From assembly GCF_000725625.1 (NCBI RefSeq), contig NZ_JOHS01000016.1, forward strand, positions 62,001 through 126,000: a stretch of DNA of 64,000 nucleotides, in the 5' to 3' direction. Under the pieces are notes generated by a model. It worked only from the letters and a program-made list of their open reading frames with translations, was not told the DNA's origin and did not search any database. Made by a program: the position numbers and the translations under genes. The number at the start of each line of letters is the position of its first letter. Position 1 is the stretch's first letter. Positions 1 through 8,999 of this stretch are shown in pieces. This DNA is from Streptomyces sp. NRRL F-6676. GTDB lineage: Bacteria > Actinomycetota > Actinomycetes > Streptomycetales > Streptomycetaceae.

Positions 1-1360
1 TCTCGAGCCCGACCGACCGGGACGCCTTCACGAGTACGACGTCTCCCGGGCGCAACTCGCTGCGCAACAGGTCGACCGCCGCCTGTGCGTCGGACACGTG
101 CACCGACTCCTCACCCCACGAACCCTCGTTATATGCGCCCAGTTGCAGCCAGGACGCTTCCCTGCCCCCGACCGCGACGAGCTTGCTGACGTTGAGCCGG
201 ACGGCCAGCCGCCCGACCGCGTCGTGCTCGGCGAGCGCCTCGTCCCCGAGCTCGGCCATCCTGCCGAGCACCGCCCAGGTCCGCCGCCCCCGTCCCATGG
301 CCGCCAGCGCGCGCAGCGCGGCCTTCATGGACTCGGGGTTCGCGTTGTAGGCGTCGTTGACGATGGTCACGCCGTCAGGGCGCTCGGTGACCTCCATGCG
401 CCAGCGGGAGAGGGAGCCCGCCTCCGAGAGCGCGGTGGCGATCTCTTTCGCGGACATGCCCAGCTCATGGGCGACGGCGGCCGCGGCGAGCGCGTTCGAC
501 ACGTGGTGCTCACCGTACAGGCGCATCGTCACATCGCTGCACCCGGAGGGTGTGTGAAGGCTGAACGAGGGCTGTCCGGTGGCCGTGAGCGTCACGTTCT
601 CGGCGCGTACGTCCGCTTCGTCGCTCTCCCCGAACAGCAGTACCCGTGCCTTCGTGCGGGAGGCCATGGCCTTCACGTAGGGGTCGTCGGCGTTGAGGAC
701 GGCGACGCCGCCCTCCTCGGCCGGCGGGAGGCTCTCGACGAGTTCGCCCTTCGCCTGTGCGATCTGCTCGCGCCCGCCGAACTCGCCGATGTGGGCGGAG
801 CCGACGTTCAGGACGAGGCCGATCCGCGGCGGGGTCAGCTCGGTGAGGTACCGGATGTGGCCGATGCCGCGGGCGCCCATCTCCAGGACGAGGAACCGGG
901 TCTCGGCGGTGGCGCTGAGCGCGGTGAGCGGCAGCCCGATCTCGTTGTTGAGCGAGCCGGGCGTGAACACCGTGGGCGCCTTGGTGCGCAGCACCTGGGC
1001 GATGAGGTCCTTGGTGCTGGTCTTGCCGGCCGAGCCGGTGAGCGCGACGAGGGTGGCGCCGAGCCGTTCCACCACGTGCCGGGCGAGGGCGCCCAGCGCC
1101 CGCGGCACGTCGTCCACGACGATGGCGGGCACGCCGACGGGCCGGGAGCCCAGTACGGCCACCGCACCGGCCTCGACGACGGCCCGCGCGTAGTCGTGGC
1201 CGTCCACGCGCTCGCCGACGAAGGCGGCGAACAGGCTGCCGGGCACCGCCTCGCGGGAGTCCCGGACGACGGGTCCGGTGACCATGACCGACGGATCCGG
1301 TATGTCGTGCGTCTGCCCGCCGACAGCTTCTGCGATCTCGGCGAGGGAGAGGGCGATCAC
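1..1360 (-). CDS. murF: UDP-N-acetylmuramoyl-tripeptide--D-alanyl-D-alanine ligase MurF (3' end outside window)
   Basis: MurF adds D-Ala-D-Ala to UDP-MurNAc-tripeptide, the last cytoplasmic step of the peptidoglycan stem peptide. The visible 453 residues cover most of the protein; only a short C-terminus is missing off the left edge, where the reading frame is still open in the conserved VLVKASRSVGLE segment. The Mur ligase P-loop (LTGSAGKTSTK) lies near residues 108-118 and a YNANP motif follows in the central domain. The GTG start was chosen because it sits 4 bases after the murE stop, as expected in this operon; a longer start would overlap murE. It is the fifth gene of the rsmH-ftsL-ftsI-murE-murF run and probably shares that transcript. 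Confidence 0.96.
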   Translation of the reverse strand, partial: MIALSLAEIAEAVGGQTHDIPDPSVMVTGPVVRDSREAVPGSLFAAFVGERVDGHDYARAVVEAGAVAVLGSRPVGVPAIVVDDVPRALGALARHVVERLGATLVALTGSAGKTSTKDLIAQVLRTKAPTVFTPGSLNNEIGLPLTALSATAETRFLVLEMGARGIGHIRYLTELTPPRIGLVLNVGSAHIGEFGGREQIAQAKGELVESLPPAEEGGVAVLNADDPYVKAMASRTKARVLLFGESDEADVRAENVTLTATGQPSFSLHTPSGCSDVTMRLYGEHHVSNALAAAAVAHELGMSAKEIATALSEAGSLSRWRMEVTERPDGVTIVNDAYNANPESMKAALRALAAMGRGRRTWAVLGRMAELGDEALAEHDAVGRLAVRLNVSKLVAVGGREASWLQLGAYNEGSWGEESVHVSDAQAAVDLLRSELRPGDVVLVKASRSVGLE

Positions 1361-1364
1361 AAGT

Positions 1365-2885
1365 TCATCCCTGGGTCTGCTGGATAGCTTCGCGGAGCAC
1401 CTGGCGGTCGTCGAAGGGACGTACCACCCCGGCGATGTCCTGGCCCTGCTCGTGGCCCTTGCCGGCCACCAGCACGGTGTCGCCGGGCCGGGCCCGGGCG
1501 ACGGCGGCGGCGATCGCGGCGGCCCGGTCCTCGAAGACCTGCACCTCGCCCCGTTCGTGCGCGGGCACCGAGGCGGCGCCCTGGAGCATGGCGGCGAGGA
1601 TGGCGAGGGGGTCCTCGGAGCGGGGGTTGTCGGAGGTGAGGACGGCGGTGTCGGCGAGCCGCGCCGCCGCCGCGCCCATCGGGCCGCGTTTGGTCGTGTC
1701 CCGGTCGCCGCCGCAGCCGAGGACGATGTGCACCCGGCCCTTGGTGACCTTGCGCAGCGCCTTGAGGACCGACTCGACGGCGTCCGTCTTGTGCGCGTAG
1801 TCGACGACGGCGAGGTAGGGCTGTCCGGCGTCGACGCGCTCCAGCCGGCCGGGGACGCCGGGCACGGCGGCGACGCCGTCGGCGGCCGTCTGCGGGTCGA
1901 GCCCGGCGGCGGCCAGCGCGACGATCGCGGCGAGGGTGTTGGCCACGTTGAACGGGCCGGCCAGCGGCGAACGGGCGGTGAGGCGGACGCCGTCCGGGCC
2001 GCACACGGTGAACGTCGAGTCCAGCGGGCCGACCCGGACGTCCTCGGCCCGCCAGTCGGCGTCCGGATGGCCCTCGGCGGAGTACGTCACGACCGGCACC
2101 GTGGCCTGCTCGGCGAGCCGGCGGCCGTACTCGTCGTCGGTGTTGACCACGCCGAGCCGGCTGCGGGCCGGGGTGAACAGCTGCGCCTTGGCCTGGAAGT
2201 AGTCCTCCATCCCGGAGTGGAACTCCATGTGCTCCGGGCTGAGGTTGGTGAAGACGGCGATGTCGAAGACGCAGCCGTCGACCCGGCCCAGCACCAGGGC
2301 GTGACTGGAGACCTCCATGGCGACCGCCTCGACGCCGCGCTCGCGCATGACCGCGAACAGGGCCTGGAGGTCGGTGGCTTCGGGGGTGGTGCGCTCGGAC
2401 TTGATGCGCTCGTCGCCGATGCGCATCTCGACCGTGCCGATCAGCCCGGTGGACTTCGCGGTGCGCAGCCCGCCCTCGACCAGGTAGGCGGTGGTGGTCT
2501 TGCCGGAGGTGCCGGTGATGCCGATCTGGAGCAGGTCGCGGCCGGGCCGGCCGTAGATCGTGGCGGCCAGCTCGCCCATCCGCGCGCGCGGGTCCTCCAC
2601 GACGAGGACCGGCAGCCCGGTGGCGGCGGCGCGTTCGGCACCGCTCGGGTCGGTCAGCACGGCGGCGGCGCCCAGGCCGGCCGCCTGGGTGACGAAGTCG
2701 GCGCCGTGCAGACGGGCGCCGGGCAGGGCGGCGTACAGGTCACCGGGGCGGACGGCGCGCGAGTCGTGGGTGATGCCCGTGACGTCGGCGGTGGCCCCGG
2801 GGGCGGCGGCACCCAGCTGACCGGCCAGTTCCGCGAGGGGTGTGGCGGCGAGGCGCTCCGGTCGGGGCGGCCCGGGATAGGTCAC
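1365..2885 (-). CDS. murE: UDP-N-acetylmuramoyl-L-alanyl-D-glutamate--2,6-diaminopimelate ligase MurE
   Basis: MurE adds meso- or LL-diaminopimelate to UDP-MurNAc-L-Ala-D-Glu in the cytoplasm. The ATP-binding loop GTSGKTT is near residues 124-130, and the DNPR signature of diaminopimelate-adding enzymes lies in the C-terminal domain (TSDNPRSEDP). The start chosen is the GTG giving VTYPGPPRP, 506 residues, which matches known Streptomyces MurE N-termini and has an AGAAGGG ribosome site just upstream. An in-frame GTG at 3026 would add 47 residues rich in Pro and Gly; that longer form is possible but less likely. It lies about 250 bases after ftsI, the widest gap in the operon, so an internal promoter is possible. 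Confidence 0.95.
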   Translation of the reverse strand: MTYPGPPRPERLAATPLAELAGQLGAAAPGATADVTGITHDSRAVRPGDLYAALPGARLHGADFVTQAAGLGAAAVLTDPSGAERAAATGLPVLVVEDPRARMGELAATIYGRPGRDLLQIGITGTSGKTTTAYLVEGGLRTAKSTGLIGTVEMRIGDERIKSERTTPEATDLQALFAVMRERGVEAVAMEVSSHALVLGRVDGCVFDIAVFTNLSPEHMEFHSGMEDYFQAKAQLFTPARSRLGVVNTDDEYGRRLAEQATVPVVTYSAEGHPDADWRAEDVRVGPLDSTFTVCGPDGVRLTARSPLAGPFNVANTLAAIVALAAAGLDPQTAADGVAAVPGVPGRLERVDAGQPYLAVVDYAHKTDAVESVLKALRKVTKGRVHIVLGCGGDRDTTKRGPMGAAAARLADTAVLTSDNPRSEDPLAILAAMLQGAASVPAHERGEVQVFEDRAAAIAAAVARARPGDTVLVAGKGHEQGQDIAGVVRPFDDRQVLREAIQQTQG

Positions 2886-3136
2886 GGATGCGCCCTTCTG
2901 GGTGGTTTGGGACTGATCGGCGTGTGGCACGGCGGTGAGCGTACCGGGCTCCCCGGGCGCGGGGCGAAGCGGAGGGCTGGGCGGTCCTTGGTTCCCGGAG
3001 CCGGGAGTGATCGTCGTCACGGGCACGTTCCTGATCGGTCTTGCGGGGGTGTACGGCGGGGGCGCGCGTACGGCGGTCTGCGGGGTCCCGGCCGCGGCCG
3101 TGGGGGTCGCGGCCGGGGGGCCTCACGGGGTGCGGG

Positions 3137-5119
3137 TCATGGCTTGAACTCGACGGGCAGGTCGGCGGGGGCCGCGCCGGTGGGCGGGACCTGGAGGGTC
3201 TTCAGGGCGAACTCCATCACCTGCTTGTAGATCGGCCCGCAGATCTGGCCGCCGAAGTAGCTGCCCGAGGTGGCGTTCTGGATCGCGCAGTAGACGGTGA
3301 TCCGGGGCTTGTCCGCGGGGGCGAACCCGGCGAAGGACGAGGTGTAGCCGTGGTATCTGCCGGTGGCCGGATCCACGCGGTTGGCCGTGCCCGTCTTCCC
3401 CGCCACCCGGTACCCCGGAATGCGTGCCTTGAGTCCCGTGCCCTGCTCGTCGTCGACCACCGACTCCAGCATCCTGGCGAGGGTCTTGGCGGTCTTGGCG
3501 CTCACCACCCGGCTGTGCTCCGGCTTGGCGGCCGGCGTGAACTGCCCGTCGGCGCCCTTGGTGCCGCGCACGAGGGTGGGTTCGACGCGGACGCCGCCGT
3601 TGGCGATGGTGGAGTAGATGGAGGCCGCCTGGACGGCGTTGAGGGAGAAACCCTGGCCGAAGGGGATCGTGTACTGCTGCGAGGTGGACCACTTGCCGGC
3701 GGGCGCGAGGATGCCCTTGGTCTCGCCGGGGAGGTCGAGCCCGGTGGGCTTGCCCATGCCGAACTTGCGCAGATAGGAGTAGAGGACCTCGTTGGCCTCC
3801 TTCTGCGTCTTGCCGAGTTCGCCGGTGGCCAGGATGGTGCCGATGTTGCTGGACTTGGCGAGCACGCCGTTGAGCGTCAGGTGCCAGGTCTCGTGGTCGA
3901 TGTCGTCCGAGAACAGCCGGTCGCCGCGGTGCAGCCGGTTGGGCACGACGACATGGGTGGCGGGGGTGGCCACGTTCTCCTCCAGGACCGCCGCCATCGA
4001 CATCACCTTGGCGGTGGAGCCGGGTTCGTAGGCGTCCTGGACGGCCGCGTCGCCCAGCGCCGAGGGGTCGGCGTGGGCGAGGTCGCCGGGGTCGAAGCCG
4101 GGGGCGTTGGCCATGGCGAGGATCTGTCCGGTGCGGGTGTCCTGGACGATCACGTAGCCGCGGTCGGCCTTGGACTTCTTCACCTGCTCGCTGATGGCGT
4201 TCTGCGCGGCGAACTGGATGTCGCGGTCGATGGTGAGTTCGACGTCGCTGCCGGGGACGGCCGGGGTCTCGGTGGAGCTCGCGGTGGGCACCAGCCGGCC
4301 GCCGGACTGGGTGTAGCGGATCTTGCCGTCCGTGCCGGAGAGCTGCTTGTCCAGCATCTGTTCGATGCCGCCGCCGCCCTCCCCGGCGGCGTTGACCCAG
4401 CCCAGTATCCCGGCGGCCAGATCGCCGTTGGGGTACACCCGCTTGCTGCTGGGGTCGTGCAGGACGCCGGCCAGGACGTCGACGACACCGCTGTCGGTCT
4501 GTGCCTTCTCCACGAGCGTGGACCGTACGTCCTGGATCTGCTTCCAGACCTCGGGGGTCTGCCGGCGGGCGAGCAGTACGTATCGGGTGTTGCGGTGCAG
4601 CTTCTTGGCGAGGGTCTCCTCGTCCTGGTTCAGGATCGGGGCGAGCAGGGCGGCGGCCTGCTCGGGACCGTCGTCGATCTTGAGCTGCTCCTTGGTGAAC
4701 ATCATCGGGTCGGCGGTGATGTCGCTCGCGTCCACGCTGGTGGCGAGGGTGACGCCGTTGCGGTCGGTGATCCCGCCGCGCTCGGCGGCCAGCACGTGGG
4801 CGACGTACCGGTTCACGTCCGCCTTGGCGGTGTACGTGGCGGAGTCGACGGCCTGCACCTGGAGCAGCCGTACGACGAAGACGGAGAGCACCAGGGCGAG
4901 CGCGACGCCGACCATGCGCAGCCGGGGGCGGGGCCCGGCGAGCCGGATGGTGCGCGGCATGGCGCGGGAGGGGGCCGGGCGGCGCACGGGGCGGGCGCCG
5001 GGCCCCGGCCGCCGGGGGCCGCCGGAGCGCTCGGGCCGGGCCGGCCGGGCGGACCGGGCGGGGCCCGGCACACGGCGGCGCGGCGGCTGCCTTCCGGGGT
5101 CGTCAACCACTTCCGTCAC
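3137..5119 (-). CDS. ftsI: Septal peptidoglycan transpeptidase FtsI (class B penicillin-binding protein, PBP3)
   Basis: A membrane-anchored transpeptidase that cross-links septal peptidoglycan, which in streptomycetes is needed mainly for sporulation septa. The 660-residue protein has a basic, Pro-rich cytoplasmic tail, one membrane segment at about 69-87, a PBP dimerisation domain, then the transpeptidase with S368-T-A-K (active serine), S423-S-N and K575-T-G. No PASTA domains follow, unlike many low-GC and mycobacterial homologues. The GTG start overlaps the ftsL stop in a GTGA arrangement, so the two are translationally coupled. The partner FtsL is encoded immediately upstream and FtsW would be expected further along the operon, outside the window. 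Confidence 0.96.
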   Translation of the reverse strand: MTEVVDDPGRQPPRRRVPGPARSARPARPERSGGPRRPGPGARPVRRPAPSRAMPRTIRLAGPRPRLRMVGVALALVLSVFVVRLLQVQAVDSATYTAKADVNRYVAHVLAAERGGITDRNGVTLATSVDASDITADPMMFTKEQLKIDDGPEQAAALLAPILNQDEETLAKKLHRNTRYVLLARRQTPEVWKQIQDVRSTLVEKAQTDSGVVDVLAGVLHDPSSKRVYPNGDLAAGILGWVNAAGEGGGGIEQMLDKQLSGTDGKIRYTQSGGRLVPTASSTETPAVPGSDVELTIDRDIQFAAQNAISEQVKKSKADRGYVIVQDTRTGQILAMANAPGFDPGDLAHADPSALGDAAVQDAYEPGSTAKVMSMAAVLEENVATPATHVVVPNRLHRGDRLFSDDIDHETWHLTLNGVLAKSSNIGTILATGELGKTQKEANEVLYSYLRKFGMGKPTGLDLPGETKGILAPAGKWSTSQQYTIPFGQGFSLNAVQAASIYSTIANGGVRVEPTLVRGTKGADGQFTPAAKPEHSRVVSAKTAKTLARMLESVVDDEQGTGLKARIPGYRVAGKTGTANRVDPATGRYHGYTSSFAGFAPADKPRITVYCAIQNATSGSYFGGQICGPIYKQVMEFALKTLQVPPTGAAPADLPVEFKP

Positions 5120-5703
5120 CTGCCGGGGATCGTCGCGGGCATTGCGGGGGCGGTGGGGCCGGGGGTGGCACCGGGCGCGGGGGCGGTGCCGGGCGCGGGG
5201 GCGGTGCCGGCCGGGGTGCCGGGGGCGCTCAGGGGCTGGGCGGCGGCCGTGCCGGTGCTCGGGGCCGCGCTCACGCCGGGGCTTTCTCCGGCGGTGCCGC
5301 CGGCGCTCTCGAGAGCGGACTGTTCGAGGGTCTCGTCGGACGCGGCCGGGGAGGGGTCGCCCTTGACCGTGCCGTCGGGGCCGAGGAAGGCGGGGGTGCC
5401 GCCGGCGACCATGCCGAGTGCGCGGGCGCGGCGCTGGAGGGCGTCGGGGGCCGAGTAGGCGTCCACGTCGCGCTGGAGCGCCTGTTCCTCGTCGGTGAGG
5501 TCCTTGGTCCGCTGTTCGAGGTCGTCGAGCCGGAACGACCCGGCGCTGAGGGCGGAGTTCAGCATCAGCAGGCCGATCAGTCCGCCGCCGAGCAGCAGCA
5601 CGACCAGCAGCACGAACGGGGTGCGGGCGGCCCGCCCCCGCGCCGCCGGGAACAGCCGGGCGAGCCGCGCGGCCCGCCCCTTGAGCTGCGGTCTCCTACT
5701 CAC
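5116..5703 (-). CDS. ftsL: Cell division protein FtsL-like septum formation initiator
   Basis: A small bitopic membrane protein of the divisome that in the family pairs with FtsB/DivIC and activates FtsI/FtsW. The protein is 195 residues with a basic N-terminus, one membrane helix (about 29-49), a short coiled coil (about 57-85, DLEQRTKDLTDEEQALQRDV) and a long low-complexity Ala/Pro/Gly/Thr tail ending in alternating APAPGTAPAPGA. The GTG start was chosen for the GGGAGG site 5 bases upstream; an in-frame start 13 codons earlier is less well supported. Its stop overlaps the ftsI start. Assignment rests on size, topology and position between rsmH and ftsI more than on residue motifs. Confidence 0.88.
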   Translation of the reverse strand: MSRRPQLKGRAARLARLFPAARGRAARTPFVLLVVLLLGGGLIGLLMLNSALSAGSFRLDDLEQRTKDLTDEEQALQRDVDAYSAPDALQRRARALGMVAGGTPAFLGPDGTVKGDPSPAASDETLEQSALESAGGTAGESPGVSAAPSTGTAAAQPLSAPGTPAGTAPAPGTAPAPGATPGPTAPAMPATIPGR

Positions 5704-5748
5704 GTGCCCTCCCGGTCCGGGTCGGTCCGGTGCGCCGCCCACGGTGCC

Positions 5749-6786
5749 TCACTCGGCGTCCTCCCGGATGCGCTCGGCCCCGCGCAGCCGGGCCGGAGCG
5801 GCCCTGCGGTTCTCGGCGATCTCCTCCTCGGTGGGGAGTTCGGCACCGCGGGTCAGGAGCTTGAGCCGGGGCTGGTAGCGCTCGGGGACGACGGGCAGCC
5901 CGGGCGGCGCGGTGGTGGCGGCACCGGCCGCGAACACCTGTTTGACGAGCCGGTCCTCCAGCGAGTGGTACGACAGCACCGCGATCCGCCCGCCGACGCC
6001 GAGCGCCCCGACCGCCGCCGGGACCGCCCGTTCGAGGACGGCGAGTTCGCCGTTGACCTCGATGCGCAGCGCCTGGAAGGTGCGCTTGGCGGGGTTGCCG
6101 CCGGTGCGCTTGGCGGCCTGCGGCAGCGCGTCCCGGATCACCTCCACCAGGCGGGCGCTGTGGGTGAACGGCTCCTTCTCGCGCTCGCGCACGACGGCGG
6201 ACACGATCCGCTTGGCCTGCTTCTCCTCGCCGTAGGCCCGCAGGATGCGCACCAGTTCGCCCGGCAGATAGGTGTTGAGCACCTCGGCGGCGCTCGTCCC
6301 GGCCGACTGGTCCATGCGCATGTCGAGCGGGGCGTCCTGGGCGTAGGCGAACCCGCGGTCCGCCTCGTCGAGTTGCATGGAGGAGACGCCGAGGTCGAAC
6401 AGCACGCCCTGCACCCGGGCCAGGCCCAGCCGGGCGAGGACGGCCGGGAGTTCGTCGTAGACCGCGTGCACCAGGGTGGCGCGGTCGCCGTACGGGGCGA
6501 GGCGCTCGGCGGACAGCCGCAGTGCCTCCTTGTCGCGGTCCAGGGCGACGAGGCGGGCCTCGGGGAAGCGGGCGAGCAGGGCCTCGCTGTGGCCGCCGAG
6601 ACCGAGGGTGCAGTCGACGACGACGGCGCCGGGCCGCTCCAGCGCCGGGGCCAGCAGGTCCAGGCAGCGGTGGAGCATCACCGGGACGTGCCTGCCGGGG
6701 GCCGGGCGGTGCCCGCCCTCACCCTGCTGCCCGTGTGCGGCCGGTCCCTGCCGGTCCTGCGGCTCCTGCGCCTCGCGCGCTTCCAA
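5749..6786 (-). CDS. rsmH: 16S rRNA (cytosine(1402)-N(4))-methyltransferase RsmH (MraW)
   Basis: An S-adenosylmethionine-dependent enzyme that methylates N4 of C1402 in 16S rRNA. It shows the RHVPVML opening, the SAM motif [14 protein letters not shown], the [19 protein letters not shown] block and the [11 protein letters not shown] motif. No ATG or GTG is available in frame before RHVPVM, so I chose a TTG (6784-6786) preceded by GGAAGGG at 7-base spacing; this gives about 30 extra residues rich in Gln and Gly before the conserved core. The open frame extends back to a TTG at 7050, but the promoter at 7019-7046 lies inside that stretch, which rules it out. It is the first gene of the dcw operon here; no mraZ is seen upstream. 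Confidence 0.93.
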   Translation of the reverse strand: MEAREAQEPQDRQGPAAHGQQGEGGHRPAPGRHVPVMLHRCLDLLAPALERPGAVVVDCTLGLGGHSEALLARFPEARLVALDRDKEALRLSAERLAPYGDRATLVHAVYDELPAVLARLGLARVQGVLFDLGVSSMQLDEADRGFAYAQDAPLDMRMDQSAGTSAAEVLNTYLPGELVRILRAYGEEKQAKRIVSAVVREREKEPFTHSARLVEVIRDALPQAAKRTGGNPAKRTFQALRIEVNGELAVLERAVPAAVGALGVGGRIAVLSYHSLEDRLVKQVFAAGAATTAPPGLPVVPERYQPRLKLLTRGAELPTEEEIAENRRAAPARLRGAERIREDAE

Positions 6787-7018
6787 TCCCGGGCCCTTCC
6801 AAGTCGGGCGCGCCGCGCGCGCACCGCCGGGTCCCCGCCCGCTCGCCGGGGAGGTGAGGGACCGGCCGGCGCCGGAAGCGTCGGCCGACCGGGGCGGGAG
6901 GGGCCGGGCCGTACGTACGCGCCGCGCACGCGGGGAAGCCCCGGCACCGAGCCGGAACTTCCCGTGGTGAATGCTGAGCTGAGGAGCAGGGAGGACGTCT
7001 CGCCTGCCGCTTCGCGCC

Positions 7019-7046
7019 ACTTTAGTCCACGGTGTCTTGCCGTCAA
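7019..7046 (-). promoter_or_regulatory. Probable principal-sigma promoter of the dcw operon, with long 5' leader
   Basis: On the minus strand TTGACG (7041-7046) is followed after 16 bases by TAAAGT (7019-7024), a good match to the HrdB-type consensus. Transcription would start near 7012, leaving a leader of about 225 bases before the rsmH TTG. The -10 region sits in GTGGACTAAAGTGG, two GTGG words 10 bases apart. The rest of the leader, 6787-7011, holds no gene that I can support. Confidence 0.6.
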
Positions 7047-7221
7047 TCAACCGGCCTGCGCGTCGCGCCGGTACCGCGGACGGACCCCGGAGAACCCGGA
7101 ATCACCCGCACGGCGGCGGGCTCACCGTTCGTGTGGAGTGGCTCACAACACGCCGCGATGGCGCTCTTTGTCCGTTTCGCACAGCAGGACGGGGCCGCCC
7201 CCGACCAGTAACGTCATGAGT

Positions 7222-7764
7222 ATGACGACATCCGCATCCTCTTCCGCCGCCCCCGGGGCCGCCACCGACGGCCCCGTCATCGACAGCCTCGTCGAGGCCA
7301 ACGAGCGGTACGCCGAGGCCTTCACCGACCCCGGGATGGATGCCCGGCCGGTGCGGCAGGTGGCCGTGGTGGCGTGCATGGACGCCCGCCTCGACCTGCA
7401 CAAGGCGCTCGGTCTGCGGCTCGGCGACTGCCACACCATCCGCAACGCCGGCGGCGTGGTCACGGACGACGTGATCCGGTCCCTGACCATCAGCCAGCGC
7501 GCGCTCGGCACGCGCAGCGTGGTCCTCATCCACCACAGCGGCTGCGGCATGGAGTCGGTCACCGAGGACTTCCGGCACGAGCTGGAGATGGAGGTCGGCC
7601 AGCGCCCGTCCTGGGCCGTCGAGGCGTTCCGCGACGTCGACCAGGACGTGCGGCAGTCGATGCAGCGGGTACGCACCTCGCCGTTCCTGCTCCACACCGA
7701 CGACGTGCGCGGCTTCGTCTTCGACGTGAAGACCGGCAAGCTGCGCGAGATCACCCCGGCCTGA
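7222..7764 (+). CDS. Beta-class carbonic anhydrase
   Basis: Interconverts carbon dioxide and bicarbonate in the cytoplasm; bicarbonate feeds carboxylases such as acetyl-CoA carboxylase. Zinc ligands and partner residues of the beta class are all visible in the 180-residue product: C52-M-D-A-R (Cys ligand plus the Asp-Arg dyad) and H105-S-G-C108. I chose the second of two nearby ATGs (7216 and 7222) because TAACGT at 7209-7214 lies exactly 7 bases before 7222, the geometry of a leaderless transcript, and there is no ribosome site for either ATG. It is transcribed away from the dcw operon. Confidence 0.93.
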   Translation: MTTSASSSAAPGAATDGPVIDSLVEANERYAEAFTDPGMDARPVRQVAVVACMDARLDLHKALGLRLGDCHTIRNAGGVVTDDVIRSLTISQRALGTRSVVLIHHSGCGMESVTEDFRHELEMEVGQRPSWAVEAFRDVDQDVRQSMQRVRTSPFLLHTDDVRGFVFDVKTGKLREITPA

Positions 7765-7958
7765 GCGGGGCGCAAAGCCGCGTAAGCATGACAAAACGCT
7801 GTCAGTTGTCCACAGGCGAGTGACACGAACCGGTAACGGCAACAAGAATGCGGGTGTGACGCCTCGCGGTTTTCCACCGCGCGGCGTCCTGCATCGGGGT
7901 GGGCCGGTCCGCGTCACGACGCGTCGGCCCGAGAAAAGTACGGGCCGAGGAGGGCCGG

Positions 7959-8999
7959 GTGACGACCTATGACGATCGAGCGAGCCTCACAGATCTGACC
8001 GCCACCGTGGAGCGCGTCCGCAGCGCGGTGGAAGGGGTGATCGAGGGCAAGCCCGAGGTCGTACGGCTTTCGCTGACCGTGTTGCTCGCCGAGGGGCATC
8101 TCCTCATCGAGGACGTGCCCGGCGTGGGCAAGACGATGCTCGCCAAGGCGCTGGCACGGTCCATCGACTGTTCGGTGCGGCGCATCCAGTTCACGCCCGA
8201 CCTGCTGCCGTCGGACATCACGGGCGTGTCCATCTGGGACCAGCAGCGCCGGGACTTCGAGTTCAAGCCGGGCGCGGTCTTCGCGCAGATCGTGATCGGC
8301 GACGAGATCAACCGCGCCTCGCCGAAGACCCAGTCGGCGCTGCTCGAGTCGATGGAGGAGCGCCAGGTCACCATCGACGGCCAGACCTACGAACTCCCCC
8401 ACCCCTTCATGGTGGTGGCGACGCAGAACCCGGTCGAGATGGAGGGCACCTACCCGCTCCCGGAGGCGCAGCGCGACCGCTTCATGGCCCGGGTCTCGGT
8501 GGGCTACCCGAGCATCGAGGCCGAACTTCGGATGCTGGACGTGCACGGCGGGATCTCCCCGCTGGAGGACCTCCAGCCGGTGGCGCACGCGCACGAGATC
8601 GGCAAGTTGATCGAGGCCGTGCGGGGCGTCCACGTGGCCGAGCCGGTGCGGCGGTACGCGGTGGAGCTGGTCGCCGCCACCCGCACCCACCCCGAGCTCA
8701 GACTCGGCGCCTCGCCGCGCGCCACGCTGCACCTGCTGCGCGCGGCGAAGGCGTCCGCGGCCCTGAACGGCCGGGAGTACGCGCTCCCCGACGACATCCA
8801 GGCGCTCGCCGTGGCGGTCCTCGCCCACCGGCTGCTGCCCACCGCCCAGGCCCAGCTCAACCGCCGCACCTCGGAGCAGGTGGTCGAGGAGATCCTCCAG
8901 ACGACGCCCGTGCCCGCCGCGGCGCCCCCGCAGGGCCCCGGGCTCGCGATGGGCCGCGGGGCCCCCGCGTACGGCCAGCAGCCGCCGCGGAGGCTGTGA
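7959..8999 (+). CDS. MoxR-family AAA+ ATPase
   Basis: A chaperone-like AAA+ ATPase of the MoxR type, a family that typically works with DUF58/VWA proteins encoded next to it. The 346 residues contain Walker A (EDVPGVGKTML, about 51-61), Walker B (IVIGDEIN, about 111-118), and the family block ATQNPVEMEGTYPLPEAQRDRF. The C-terminus is a short Pro/Gly-rich tail. The GTG start is preceded by GAGGAGGGCC; a GTG 20 codons upstream lacks such a site. Its stop overlaps the start of the DUF58 gene by one base, so the pair is translationally coupled. Substrate unknown. Confidence 0.94.
   Translation: MTTYDDRASLTDLTATVERVRSAVEGVIEGKPEVVRLSLTVLLAEGHLLIEDVPGVGKTMLAKALARSIDCSVRRIQFTPDLLPSDITGVSIWDQQRRDFEFKPGAVFAQIVIGDEINRASPKTQSALLESMEERQVTIDGQTYELPHPFMVVATQNPVEMEGTYPLPEAQRDRFMARVSVGYPSIEAELRMLDVHGGISPLEDLQPVAHAHEIGKLIEAVRGVHVAEPVRRYAVELVAATRTHPELRLGASPRATLHLLRAAKASAALNGREYALPDDIQALAVAVLAHRLLPTAQAQLNRRTSEQVVEEILQTTPVPAAAPPQGPGLAMGRGAPAYGQQPPRRL

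Noticed and set aside
6787-7050. N-terminal extension of RsmH from the TTG at 7050
   Set aside because: The dcw promoter lies within it and the sequence shows no conservation with known RsmH N-termini.
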